Translations under genes and position numbers: made by a program
Shown here: positions 36,038-44,789 of the stretch, one piece after another
Layout of the letters: each line of letters begins with the position of its first letter
Numbering within the stretch: the first letter of the stretch is position 1
Source: an uncultured Prevotella sp.
Lineage (GTDB): Bacteria > Bacteroidota > Bacteroidia > Bacteroidales > Bacteroidaceae
NCBI GenBank assembly: GCA_900315525.1
Contig: OMZO01000011.1
Coordinates: 62,001-126,000, forward strand
Length of the DNA: 64,000 nucleotides
Reading direction: 5' to 3'
The notes under the pieces: model-generated
Database searches by the model: none
Told to the model about the DNA's origin: nothing
What the model saw: the letters and a program-made list of their open reading frames with translations, nothing else

Positions 36038-37138
36038 CTAATCCATCCGATTTTTATAATCATCATATCCAAATTCACGTAGAATCTCAAACTTACCATC
36101 CTGATGAAGCATTCCGAGAGCCGGATGCGTGATACCATTGAACATCGTAGTCTTCACCGTCGTATAGTGAATCATATCTTCAAAAATCACCTCTTCTCCG
36201 ACCTCCAACTCATGATCAAAGCGCCAATAGCCCATAAAGTCGCCACTCAGACAACTGTTACCACCCAGACGATAACCCTCTTCACCATGCACCGCCCCAC
36301 GTACCTCTGGATAATAGGGCATCTCAAGACAGTCAGGCATATGACAGGTGAAACTGACATCGAGGATAGCGGTCTTGATCCCATGATCCTCCACGATATC
36401 CACCACATGCGAGACCAGCGGTCCTGTCTGCCAGGCAAAGGCACTACCAGGCTCGAGTATCACTTTCAGCCAAGGATAGCGCTGGTGAAAGCCTTGCATC
36501 AACGACACGAGCAGTTCCACATCATAATCCTTACGAGTCATCAGATGGCCTCCGCCGAAATTGATCCACTTCAACTGCGGGAACCACTTTGAGAACTTCT
36601 CCTCGATATGGGCCAACGAACGCTGAAACACATCTGCTCCACTCTCACAATGACAATGACAATGGAAGCCAGAGATATCCGAGGGAAGTTGCTCGGGAAG
36701 CCTGTCGGCAGTCAGTCCAAAGCGCGTACCAGGAGCACAAGGGTTATAGAGTAGCGTCTCCACCTCTGAGTATTCCGGATTGATGCGCAGCCCCAGTGAT
36801 ACACCATGGGCACGCTGATGGAAACGTTCATACTGCGACAAAGAGTTAAACGTCAGATGTGACGAGCAACGGGCAATCTGGTCGAACTCTTCATCCGTAT
36901 AGGCAGGTGAATAGGTATGCGCCGGTGCTCCGAACTCCTCATAGGCCAAACGGGCTTCAGAAAGCGAACTGGCTGTAGTCGAACTGATGTACTCACGGAA
37001 GATGGGGAATGTCTTCCAAAGGGCAAATGCCTTGAAGGCAAGTATGACCTCTATATCGGCTTTCGCCGCAACATCAGCGATAAGCTGGAGATTGCGGCGA
37101 AGTTTCGTTTCCTCTATAATATAAATAGGTGTAGCCAT
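36038..37138 (-). CDS. nspC: Carboxynorspermidine decarboxylase
   Basis: A 366-residue PLP-dependent fold-III decarboxylase. The PLP lysine is K36 in VILAFKAFALWKTFP, a short-form feature of NspC; HCHCESGADVFQRSLAHIEE, WINFGGGHLMTRKDYD and the second-site motif CLSGDFMGYW follow. It converts carboxyspermidine or carboxynorspermidine to the polyamine in the alternative spermidine pathway used by gut Bacteroidales. No carboxyspermidine dehydrogenase gene lies nearby. It starts 2 bp after the kinase stop, so it is co-transcribed with it. Confidence 0.9.
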   Translation of the reverse strand: MATPIYIIEETKLRRNLQLIADVAAKADIEVILAFKAFALWKTFPIFREYISSTTASSLSEARLAYEEFGAPAHTYSPAYTDEEFDQIARCSSHLTFNSLSQYERFHQRAHGVSLGLRINPEYSEVETLLYNPCAPGTRFGLTADRLPEQLPSDISGFHCHCHCESGADVFQRSLAHIEEKFSKWFPQLKWINFGGGHLMTRKDYDVELLVSLMQGFHQRYPWLKVILEPGSAFAWQTGPLVSHVVDIVEDHGIKTAILDVSFTCHMPDCLEMPYYPEVRGAVHGEEGYRLGGNSCLSGDFMGYWRFDHELEVGEEVIFEDMIHYTTVKTTMFNGITHPALGMLHQDGKFEILREFGYDDYKNRMD

Positions 37139-37140
37139 CT

Positions 37141-38286
37141 CTATTCTTTCTTCAAGGGGACAAGGACGCTGAACGTACTACCCTCGCCCACGACAGATTC
37201 CACCGTACAGTCACCTCCGTTCTTCTGGGCAAAGTCCTGACAGAGCTGCAGACCCAGTCCAGAACCTTCCTCACCTCCTGTTCCATAGGTGGTCTCTCCT
37301 TTGCGGAAGATACTACCGAGACGTTCGGGAGCAATACCCACACCGTGATCCCTGACACTGATCTTAGCAAAGTCACCCTCTACAGACATCATAATATCAA
37401 TCGATGAGCCCTCTGGCGAGAACTTGATGGCATTCGACATGAAATTACGTACCACCGTCTTCAGCATATCATTATCAGCCCTTACCACTAATGGCTGGTC
37501 TGTATGCTGGAGGTTCAATTTGATTTTCTTGGTCTGGGCAATCATCTCAAAGATATCCACAACACCAGGTATAATGTCATTCAGATCGAGGTCTTGAGTT
37601 ACCACACTCAGACGACCCGTCTGACTCTTGGTCCACTTCAACAGGTTGTCCAACAAGTCATGCACCTCTTCCGACTCTCTGTTGGCCTGATCGAGCAATG
37701 TGTACAGTTCTGGACCGACGGTCTCGGGGGATGCAGACTGCACCACAAGGTTCAGCACCATACGGATACTTGCCATTGGTGAGCGGAGGTCGTGGGCAAT
37801 CACTGAATACATCTTATCACGATTGTTAAGCGTTGCCTGCAATTCCGCATTCTTCTTCTCGATAAGCCGCTTGGCAGCAACGAGTGAGATCTGCTGCATC
37901 ACACGCATGACGAGCTCTTCTTTGTTGAAGGGCTTCGTGAGGAAGTCACTTGCACCCACCTGGAAACCATGCACCAGGTCGGAAGGTGTATTCAGGGCTG
38001 TCAGGAATATAATGGGGATGTCTTTTGTCTCTTCGTCCTTCTTCAGAATGACGGCTGTATCGAAGCCGCTGATGTCAGGCATCATCACGTCAAGCAGGAT
38101 AAGGTCAGGATGCTCCTTCTTTGTCATCTCTATACAACCGTTTCCGTTGCTTGCAGTGCACACCTGGAACTTTTCATTCGTAAGAAGAATCTTCAACAAC
38201 AACACGTTGCTGACAACATCATCGACTATCAGTATTTTATACTCGCTTCGATTTATCTTTGATTCTAGAGTTTCTCCAGCGTCCAT
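37141..38286 (-). CDS. Response-regulator receiver fused to histidine kinase
   Basis: 381 residues: an N-terminal REC domain (~16-135) with acidic pocket VDD, phosphoacceptor D66 (LILLDVMMPD) and K118 (FLTKPF); then HisKA with H165 (SVIAHDLRSPMASI) and an HATPase domain with N (NFMSNAIKFS), DHGVGI and GSGLGLQLC. There is no sensor or membrane segment, so it must receive its signal in the cytoplasm. REC-first architecture is common for orphan hybrid kinases in this phylum. Co-transcribed with nspC; whether it responds to polyamines is not known. Confidence 0.88.
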   Translation of the reverse strand: MDAGETLESKINRSEYKILIVDDVVSNVLLLKILLTNEKFQVCTASNGNGCIEMTKKEHPDLILLDVMMPDISGFDTAVILKKDEETKDIPIIFLTALNTPSDLVHGFQVGASDFLTKPFNKEELVMRVMQQISLVAAKRLIEKKNAELQATLNNRDKMYSVIAHDLRSPMASIRMVLNLVVQSASPETVGPELYTLLDQANRESEEVHDLLDNLLKWTKSQTGRLSVVTQDLDLNDIIPGVVDIFEMIAQTKKIKLNLQHTDQPLVVRADNDMLKTVVRNFMSNAIKFSPEGSSIDIMMSVEGDFAKISVRDHGVGIAPERLGSIFRKGETTYGTGGEEGSGLGLQLCQDFAQKNGGDCTVESVVGEGSTFSVLVPLKKE

Positions 38287-38320
38287 TATTATATGGGGTC
38301 AGTATGTAATAATTCGGGTG

Positions 38321-38352
38321 CAAAAATAATGCAATAATTTGAATTGACCAAA
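38321..38352 (-). promoter_or_regulatory. Predicted promoter of the kinase-nspC operon (TTTG-20 nt-TATTTTTG)
   Basis: -7 TATTTTTG (38321-38328) and -33 TTTG (38349-38352) on the minus strand, 20 nt apart. The spacer is covered by the inverted repeat 38329-38361. Confidence 0.6.
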
Positions 38353-38361
38353 TTATTGCAT
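38329..38361 (-). terminator. 12-bp inverted repeat: carB terminator overlapping the next promoter
   Basis: Perfect 12-bp arms (38329-38340 and 38350-38361) with a 9-nt loop, followed on the minus strand by TATTTTTG. It lies 26 bp past the carB stop, so it can end the carB transcript; it also spans the spacer and -33 box of the downstream kinase promoter, where it could serve as an operator. Confidence 0.5.
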
Positions 38362-38386
38362 CATTTTTTCACGTTTCAAGGGGTGT

Positions 38387-41300
38387 CTACTTGTATTCAG
38401 ACCATGATTTGATACCTATTTCGTCTAATCTTATGCTACAAAAGGCATTAATAAAGGCACTTGCCAGACGACTGTTGGTAATCAGGGGCACATTCAAGTC
38501 GATGGCTGCACGACGTATCTTATAGCCGTTTGTCAGCTCGTGCGTCGTCAGGTTCTTCGGGATGTTCACCACCATATCAATCTTATGCGCATGGAGCAAG
38601 TCGAGGGCCGAAGGACCTTCCACCCCACCCTGCATCTCCGACGGCCAGAGCACCCGTGTGTTCTCGATACCATTCTCTGTCAGATAGTGTGAAGTACCTC
38701 CCGTCGCATAGATCTCGTAACCATGTTCGACGAGCATTCTGGCGGCATCCAGCATCTCAGCCTTCTGCTTAGCCGAACCAGTGGAAAGCAGCACCGTCTT
38801 CTTGGGTATCCGATGTCCTACGGAGAGCATCGCCTTCAGCAAGGCTGTATTCGTATTGTCACCGATACAGCCCACCTCACCCGTAGAAGCCATATCCACA
38901 CCCAGCACAGGGTCAGCTTTCTGCAGGCGGTTAAACGAGAACTGCGAAGCCTTGATACCCACATAGTCGAGGTCGAAGAGGTTCTTATGAGGCTTCTCGA
39001 CAGGCAGCCCAAGCATCACTTTCGTAGCCAGGTCGATCAGGTTCAGCTTCAGCACCTTCGACACAAAGGGGAAGGAACGTGAGGCACGTAGGTTACACTC
39101 GATGACGAGGATATCGTTATCACGGGCCATATACTGGATATTGAACGGACCGTTGATGTGCAAGGCCTTGGCAATCTCACGCGAGATACGCTTGATGCGG
39201 CGCACAGTCTCCACATAGAGCTTCTGCGGCGGGAACTGGATGGTGGCATCGCCCGAGTGGACACCGGCAAACTCAATATGTTCTGAGATGGCATAGGCCA
39301 GAATCTCACCATCCTTCGCCACTGCGTCCATCTCAATCTCCTTGGCGTGCTCGATAAACTTCGACACCACCACAGGATGGTCTTCCGACACGTTGGCTGC
39401 CAGTTCCAGAAACTTCTCCAGTTCCTCCTGATTCGAACAGACATTCATCGCGGCACCAGAGAGGACGTAGGAAGGACGCACCAGCACGGGGAAGCCCACG
39501 CGCTCCACAAACTGACTGATATCATCCATACTCGTCAGCGCAGACCACTCAGGCTGGTTCACGCCGAGTTCGTTGAGCATCTGTGAGAACTTCGCACGGT
39601 CCTCTGCGCCATCAATGTCGGAAGCCTGTGTACCGAGGATATTCACGTGCTGTTCGTCGAGATAGACCGCCAGATTATTAGGAATCTGTCCACCTGTGGA
39701 GACGATGGCACCATGTGGCTGTTCCAAGTCGATGATGTCGAGCACACGCTCAAAGGTCAGTTCGTCGAAGTAGAGACGATCACACATATCGTAGTCCGTC
39801 GAGACGGTCTCTGGATTATAGTTGATCATCACCGAACGCCACCCGTTATTCCTAATGGTGTTCAACGCCTGCACACCGCACCAGTCGAACTCCACCGACG
39901 AGCCGATTCTATAGGCACCCGAACCCAGTACAATGATACTCTTCCTGTCGTTCTCATACTGTATATCGCCAGTCTCCCCCGAATAGGTCACATAGAGATA
40001 ATTGGTCTGTGCGGGATACTCTGCAGCGAGGGTATCTATCTGCTTCACGACAGGCAGGATGCCGAGTTGCTTGCGGCGGTTACGCACCAGCAGCGATGCC
40101 TTGTGCATGTTCTCACCCTCTTTCTCGAGTCCGATGGCGCGGGCTATCTGGAAATCCGTGAATCCATACACCTTCGCCTCTCTCAGCAGCGACTCCTCGA
40201 GTGTGTTGATATTCTGCCGTTTCAGCTGTTCGTCGATGTCGATGATATGCTTCAGCTTATAGAGGAACCACTTGTCGATCTTCGTCAACTCATGGATATG
40301 TTCGATCGTGTATTCAGGCAGATGCATGGCCTTCGAGATCACGAAGATACGCTTGTCTGTCGGCTCGCGCAAGGCTGCGTCGATATCAGGAATCTTCAGT
40401 TCCTTGTTCTCCACGAATCCGTGCATACCCTGTCCGATCATGCGGAGTCCTTTCTGGATGGCCTCTTCAAAGGTACGTCCGATAGCCATTACCTCACCCA
40501 CCGACTTCATCGACGACCCCAGTTCCTTATCGACCCCATGGAACTTCGAGAGGTCCCAGCGGGGAATCTTGCACACCACGTAGTCGAGGGCAGGTTCGAA
40601 GAAGGCCGATGTGGTCTTAGTCACCGAGTTCTTCAGTTCGAAGAGTCCGTAACCCATACCCAGCTTAGCAGCGACAAAGGCCAGCGGATAGCCAGTAGCC
40701 TTCGAGGCCAGTGCCGACGAACGCGACAGACGGGCATTCACCTCAATCACACGATAGTCTTCCGACTGGGGGTCGAAGGCATACTGCACGTTACACTCGC
40801 CGACGATACCGATATGACGGATAATCTTGATAGCCAGCGCACGCAGCTTATGATACTCCGAATTGGTGAGCGTCTGCGAAGGAGCCACCACAATCGACTC
40901 TCCCGTATGGATGCCCAGCGGGTCGAAGTTCTCCATATTACAGACCGTGATACAGTTATCATAGCGATCACGCACCACCTCGTATTCTATTTCCTTCCAG
41001 CCTTTGAGCGATTTCTCCACAAGTACCTGCGGTGAGAATGAGAAGGCCTTCTCTGCCAAGCGGTCGAGTTCCTCCTCATTGTCACAGAAGCCAGAACCGA
41101 GACCGCCGAGTGCATAGGCGGCACGCAAGATGATGGGATAGCCCAGCGCAGCTGCCGCCTTGCGGGCATCAGCAATATTATCACAAGCCTGACTCTTAAT
41201 GGTCTTCACACCAATCTCGTCGAGTTTCCTGACAAACAGTTCACGGTCCTCGGTATCTATGATAGCCTGCACAGGCGTACCCAGCACTTTCACACCATAT

Positions 41301-41626
41301 TTCTCCAGCACGCCACTCTGATAGAGTTCCACACCGCAGTTCAGCGCTGTCTGTCCACCAAAGGCCAAGAGGATGCCGTCTGGACGTTCCTTCTCGATGA
41401 CCCGCTCCACGAAATAAGGCTGCACGGGCAGGAAGTAGATCTCATCGGCTACACCCTCGGAGGTCTGCACCGTTGCGATATTCGGATTGATAAGTACCGT
41501 CTTGATGCCCTCCTCGCGGAGTGCCTTCAGGGCCTGACTGCCGCTATAGTCAAATTCGCCTGCCTCACCGATTTTCAAGGCACCGCTACCCAGCAACAGG
41601 ACTTTCTTTATAGTATTATCTTTCAT
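38387..41626 (-). CDS. carB: Carbamoyl-phosphate synthase large subunit
   Basis: A 1079-residue synthetase that makes carbamoyl phosphate from ammonia, bicarbonate and 2 ATP for arginine and pyrimidine synthesis. Two ATP-grasp halves are visible: the first opens KKVLLLGSGALKIGEAGEFDYSGSQALKAL, the second SIIVLGSGAYRIGSSVEFDWCGVQAL. The C-terminal MGS-like allosteric domain (LLSTGSAKQKAEMLDAARMLVEHGYEIYATGGTSHYL) is present. Overlaps carA by four bases. Confidence 0.96.
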   Translation of the reverse strand: MKDNTIKKVLLLGSGALKIGEAGEFDYSGSQALKALREEGIKTVLINPNIATVQTSEGVADEIYFLPVQPYFVERVIEKERPDGILLAFGGQTALNCGVELYQSGVLEKYGVKVLGTPVQAIIDTEDRELFVRKLDEIGVKTIKSQACDNIADARKAAAALGYPIILRAAYALGGLGSGFCDNEEELDRLAEKAFSFSPQVLVEKSLKGWKEIEYEVVRDRYDNCITVCNMENFDPLGIHTGESIVVAPSQTLTNSEYHKLRALAIKIIRHIGIVGECNVQYAFDPQSEDYRVIEVNARLSRSSALASKATGYPLAFVAAKLGMGYGLFELKNSVTKTTSAFFEPALDYVVCKIPRWDLSKFHGVDKELGSSMKSVGEVMAIGRTFEEAIQKGLRMIGQGMHGFVENKELKIPDIDAALREPTDKRIFVISKAMHLPEYTIEHIHELTKIDKWFLYKLKHIIDIDEQLKRQNINTLEESLLREAKVYGFTDFQIARAIGLEKEGENMHKASLLVRNRRKQLGILPVVKQIDTLAAEYPAQTNYLYVTYSGETGDIQYENDRKSIIVLGSGAYRIGSSVEFDWCGVQALNTIRNNGWRSVMINYNPETVSTDYDMCDRLYFDELTFERVLDIIDLEQPHGAIVSTGGQIPNNLAVYLDEQHVNILGTQASDIDGAEDRAKFSQMLNELGVNQPEWSALTSMDDISQFVERVGFPVLVRPSYVLSGAAMNVCSNQEELEKFLELAANVSEDHPVVVSKFIEHAKEIEMDAVAKDGEILAYAISEHIEFAGVHSGDATIQFPPQKLYVETVRRIKRISREIAKALHINGPFNIQYMARDNDILVIECNLRASRSFPFVSKVLKLNLIDLATKVMLGLPVEKPHKNLFDLDYVGIKASQFSFNRLQKADPVLGVDMASTGEVGCIGDNTNTALLKAMLSVGHRIPKKTVLLSTGSAKQKAEMLDAARMLVEHGYEIYATGGTSHYLTENGIENTRVLWPSEMQGGVEGPSALDLLHAHKIDMVVNIPKNLTTHELTNGYKIRRAAIDLNVPLITNSRLASAFINAFCSIRLDEIGIKSWSEYK

Positions 41627-42702
41627 AATGTCTCAATAAAACGATCAAACATAAATTCTGTATCTACAGGACCAGAGCAGGCCTCTGGGTGGAACTGGCT
41701 CGAGAACCAGGGGTGCGACAGGTGACGGATACCTTCGTTCGAGCCGTCGTTCATGTTCACGAAGAGTTCGCGCCAATCATTGCCCAGCGTCGAGGCATCC
41801 ACAGCGTAGCCGTGATTCTGTGAGGTGACGTAGCAACGGTTCGTACCTACCTCTCGTACAGGCTGGTTGTGGCTACGATGTCCGTATTTCAGCTTGTAGA
41901 TGGTAGCACCACCAGCCTTTGCCAGCAACTGGTTTCCCATGCAGATACCGCAGATAGGCTTACGCGAACGCGACATCTGTTTCTGCAGGATCTCCACAGC
42001 AGCCACACAGCGGTCTGGGTCACCAGGACCATTAGCCAGGAAAAGTCCGTAGAAATCCATCTCTGTATAGTCGTAGTTCCAGGGCACACGAATCACCTCT
42101 ACGCCGCGTTGTATCAGACAGCGGATGATATTGTTCTTCACGCCGCAATCGACGAGCACCACCTTCTTGCCGGCCCCTTCATTGTAGCGGATGACATCCT
42201 TGCAGCTCACGCGCTCCACCCAATTGATGCTGGCATAGTCCTCGTCTTCCAGCAGGTCTTGCCCTTCGAGCCCCTCAAACTCCAGATGTCCCATCATCAC
42301 GCCGTGCTCTCTGAGCACCTTCGTCAGCGCCCTGGTGTCGATACCAGTCACGCCAGGCACTTGTTCCCGCTTCAGCCAGTCGGCCAGACTCTCCTTGGCA
42401 TTCCAGTGAGAATAGGCTTCGCTGTAGTCGCTCACGATGATGGCCTTTGCGTAGATACGGTCGCTCTCCATGAAGGTGGCGATACCGTTGTCCTCGATGG
42501 TGAAGGGCGGTACCCCATAGTTACCCACGAGCGGATAGGTCAGCGTCATCAGCTGCCCCGCGTAGCTTGGATCCGTCAGACTCTCTGGGTAGCCCATCAT
42601 CGCCGTGTTGAATACCACTTCTCCGGCGACAGGCTTCTCAAAGCCAAAGCTCTTTCCCTTGAATTTTGTTCCGTCCTGCAGGACGAGTGTCACATCTTTC
42701 AT
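41623..42702 (-). CDS. carA: Carbamoyl-phosphate synthase small (glutaminase) subunit
   Basis: 359 residues: the CPSase small-subunit N-domain (~1-150) then a class I glutamine amidotransferase with the nucleophile Cys in ICGICMGNQLLA and the His-Glu pair in SSQFHPEACSGP. It feeds ammonia to CarB. It lies 77 bp past glmS, with the glmS terminator in the gap. No clear TAnnTTTG box of its own was found there, so read-through from glmS may contribute. Confidence 0.95.
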   Translation of the reverse strand: MKDVTLVLQDGTKFKGKSFGFEKPVAGEVVFNTAMMGYPESLTDPSYAGQLMTLTYPLVGNYGVPPFTIEDNGIATFMESDRIYAKAIIVSDYSEAYSHWNAKESLADWLKREQVPGVTGIDTRALTKVLREHGVMMGHLEFEGLEGQDLLEDEDYASINWVERVSCKDVIRYNEGAGKKVVLVDCGVKNNIIRCLIQRGVEVIRVPWNYDYTEMDFYGLFLANGPGDPDRCVAAVEILQKQMSRSRKPICGICMGNQLLAKAGGATIYKLKYGHRSHNQPVREVGTNRCYVTSQNHGYAVDASTLGNDWRELFVNMNDGSNEGIRHLSHPWFSSQFHPEACSGPVDTEFMFDRFIETL

Positions 42703-42734
42703 CTTTTACTTTTTATCTCGTTTTATGTCTATAT

Positions 42735-42775
42735 TCAAAAAGAAGGGCGAAACGTCAATAAAACGAATCGCCCTT
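42735..42775 (-). terminator. Terminator between glmS and carA
   Basis: An 8-bp GC-rich stem (42743-42750 with 42768-42775), 17-nt loop, then CTTTTT on the minus strand, just past the glmS stop. Long loop, so possibly partial or regulated. Confidence 0.6.
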
Positions 42776-42779
42776 GTCT

Positions 42780-44624
42780 CTATTCAACGGTAACTGATTT
42801 TGCCAGGTTTCTGGGTTGATCAACATTCTTGCCTTTGCAGACGGCAACATGATAGGCCAACAGCTGGAGCGGAATCGTCGCTACCAACGGTTCGAGACAC
42901 TCCTGCACGTCTGGCAGTTCTATCACCTCGTCGGCTATCTTCGAGATGACGTTGTCGCCCTTCGACACAAGGGCTATCACCCTACCCTGACGGGCCTTGA
43001 TCTCCTGGATGTTAGAGAGCACCTTCTCGTACATCGCGTTATGCGTGGCAATCACCACCACAGGCATATCCGAGTCGATCAGTGCGATAGGTCCGTGCTT
43101 CATCTCGGCGGCAGGATAACCCTCCGCGTGGATGTAGGATATCTCCTTCAGCTTCAGCGCCCCTTCCAGTGCGACGGGATAGGAATAGCCGCGCCCCAGA
43201 TAGAGGAAGTTATGCGCATAAGTAAAGGTACGCGCGAGGTCGGCCACCCGATCGTTGGTCTTCAGCACCTCACGTATCTTGTCGGGAATCTCACTGAGTC
43301 CCTTCACAATCTTCAGATATTCATCGCGGCTGATGGTGCCCTTGGCCTCACCCATCGCCAGCGCAATCATCGTAAGCACCGTCACCTGACCCGTAAAGGC
43401 CTTGGTAGAGGCCACACCGATTTCTGGACCTACGTGGATATAGGTACCCGTATTGGTAGCCCTTGGGATACTCGAACCGATGGCGTTACAGATGCCGTAG
43501 ATGAAGGCACCCTTGTCCTTGGCGAGCTGCACAGCAGCCAGCGTGTCGGCTGTCTCTCCACTCTGTGAGATGGCTACGACGACATCATCCTTGCCTACTA
43601 CCGGGTTGCGATAGCGGAACTCCGAGGCATACTCCACCTCGACAGGCACGCGCACCAGCGACTCGAAGAGCTGCTTGCCGATCAGACCAGCATGCCACGA
43701 AGTACCACAGGCCACAATCACCACGCGCTTGGCGTTCAGCATCTGGCGGCGATAGTCGATCAGGGCCGAGAGCGTCACGTGGTCTGCCTCGATGTTCACA
43801 CGGCCACGCATGCAGTTCGTCAGGCACTCCGGCTGCTCGAAGATCTCCTTCAGCATGAAGTGCGGGAAACCACCCTTCTCAATCTGTCCTAAGTCGATAT
43901 CGACGGTCTTCACTGTCAGTTCCTGCTCCTCGCCGAGGATACTCACGACGTGCAGGTCCTGTCCGCGACGCAACACGGCGATGTTCCCGTCTTCCAGATA
44001 CACCACCTTGTCGGTATATTCCACAATCGGACTGGCATCCGAACCGAGGAAGAACTCATCCTCGCCGATACCTACCACCAGCGGACTCTGCTTGCGGGCT
44101 GCGATAATCTGATCCGGATCGCGCTTATCGACGACGGCGATGGCATAGGCGCCAATCACCTGATAGAGGGCCACCTGTACCGCTGTCAGCAGGTCGAGCT
44201 GCTTCTGCTGCTGGATGTACTCGATGAGCTGCACCAGCACCTCCGTGTCGGTATCCGACTCAAACTTCACGCCCTTGGCCTGCAGTTTGGCCTTCAGGTC
44301 GGCATAGTTCTCAATGATACCATTATGGATGATAGCCAGATTCTTCGATGAAGAATAGTGCGGGTGGGCATTACGCGAAGAAGGCTCTCCGTGGGTAGCC
44401 CAACGCGTATGGGCGATACCGACGGTACCGCTGATATTCTTGTCACCACAATATTCTACGAGATTATCCACTTTCCCCTTCGTCTTATAGACGTTCAGTG
44501 CGCCATCGTCGTTTACAAGCGCCACACCAGCGCTGTCGTAGCCACGATACTCCAGTCTTCTAAGACCTTTGATCAGAATCGGAAAAGCTTCCTTTGTGCC
44601 TATATAACCTACTATTCCGCACAT
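42780..44624 (-). CDS. glmS: Glutamine-fructose-6-phosphate aminotransferase (isomerizing)
   Basis: A 614-residue enzyme making glucosamine-6-phosphate for peptidoglycan and LPS. The N-terminal class II glutaminase has catalytic Cys2 (MCGIVGYIG) and THGEPSSRNAHPH. Two SIS domains follow (VACGTSWHAGLIGKQLFESL; AISQSGETADTLAAVQLAKDKG), and the C-terminus LAKSVTVE is canonical. No glmS ribozyme-like leader is evident: the predicted leader is only ~25 nt. Confidence 0.96.
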   Translation of the reverse strand: MCGIVGYIGTKEAFPILIKGLRRLEYRGYDSAGVALVNDDGALNVYKTKGKVDNLVEYCGDKNISGTVGIAHTRWATHGEPSSRNAHPHYSSSKNLAIIHNGIIENYADLKAKLQAKGVKFESDTDTEVLVQLIEYIQQQKQLDLLTAVQVALYQVIGAYAIAVVDKRDPDQIIAARKQSPLVVGIGEDEFFLGSDASPIVEYTDKVVYLEDGNIAVLRRGQDLHVVSILGEEQELTVKTVDIDLGQIEKGGFPHFMLKEIFEQPECLTNCMRGRVNIEADHVTLSALIDYRRQMLNAKRVVIVACGTSWHAGLIGKQLFESLVRVPVEVEYASEFRYRNPVVGKDDVVVAISQSGETADTLAAVQLAKDKGAFIYGICNAIGSSIPRATNTGTYIHVGPEIGVASTKAFTGQVTVLTMIALAMGEAKGTISRDEYLKIVKGLSEIPDKIREVLKTNDRVADLARTFTYAHNFLYLGRGYSYPVALEGALKLKEISYIHAEGYPAAEMKHGPIALIDSDMPVVVIATHNAMYEKVLSNIQEIKARQGRVIALVSKGDNVISKIADEVIELPDVQECLEPLVATIPLQLLAYHVAVCKGKNVDQPRNLAKSVTVE

Positions 44625-44654
44625 ATACTAAGTGTTTGTGTTTTGTTTCGGCTG

Positions 44655-44685
44655 CAAAATTACACATTTTCAAAAAAACGTGCAA
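44655..44685 (-). promoter_or_regulatory. Predicted promoter of glmS (TTG-20 nt-TAATTTTG)
   Basis: -7 TAATTTTG (44655-44662) and -33 TTG (44683-44685) on the minus strand, 20 nt apart. Confidence 0.65.
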
Positions 44686-44714
44686 GTTTTTATTCCGTTT
44701 TTTATTCGCATCCT

Positions 44715-44754
44715 GCAAAAAAAATGCGAGCGCCCTCGAAGAGCACTCGCATTC
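44715..44754 (-). terminator. Terminator of LruC lipoprotein gene 1
   Basis: Stem AATGCGAG/CTCGCATT with an internal GC-rich loop, followed on the minus strand by T8. The hairpin is identical to the one at 46471-46508, so it was copied with the gene. Confidence 0.8.
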
Positions 44755-44789
44755 TCGAAATATGTTTTACTAAATGATTTATCTACAAT

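Noticed and set aside
39647-41035. Long open frame (462 codons) on the plus strand
   Set aside because: It lies entirely antisense to carB, is His/Arg/Leu-rich without domain motifs, and is a mirror of the carB codon bias.
44625-44654. Leader of glmS considered for a glmS ribozyme
   Set aside because: The predicted leader is only about 25 nt, far too short for the ribozyme.
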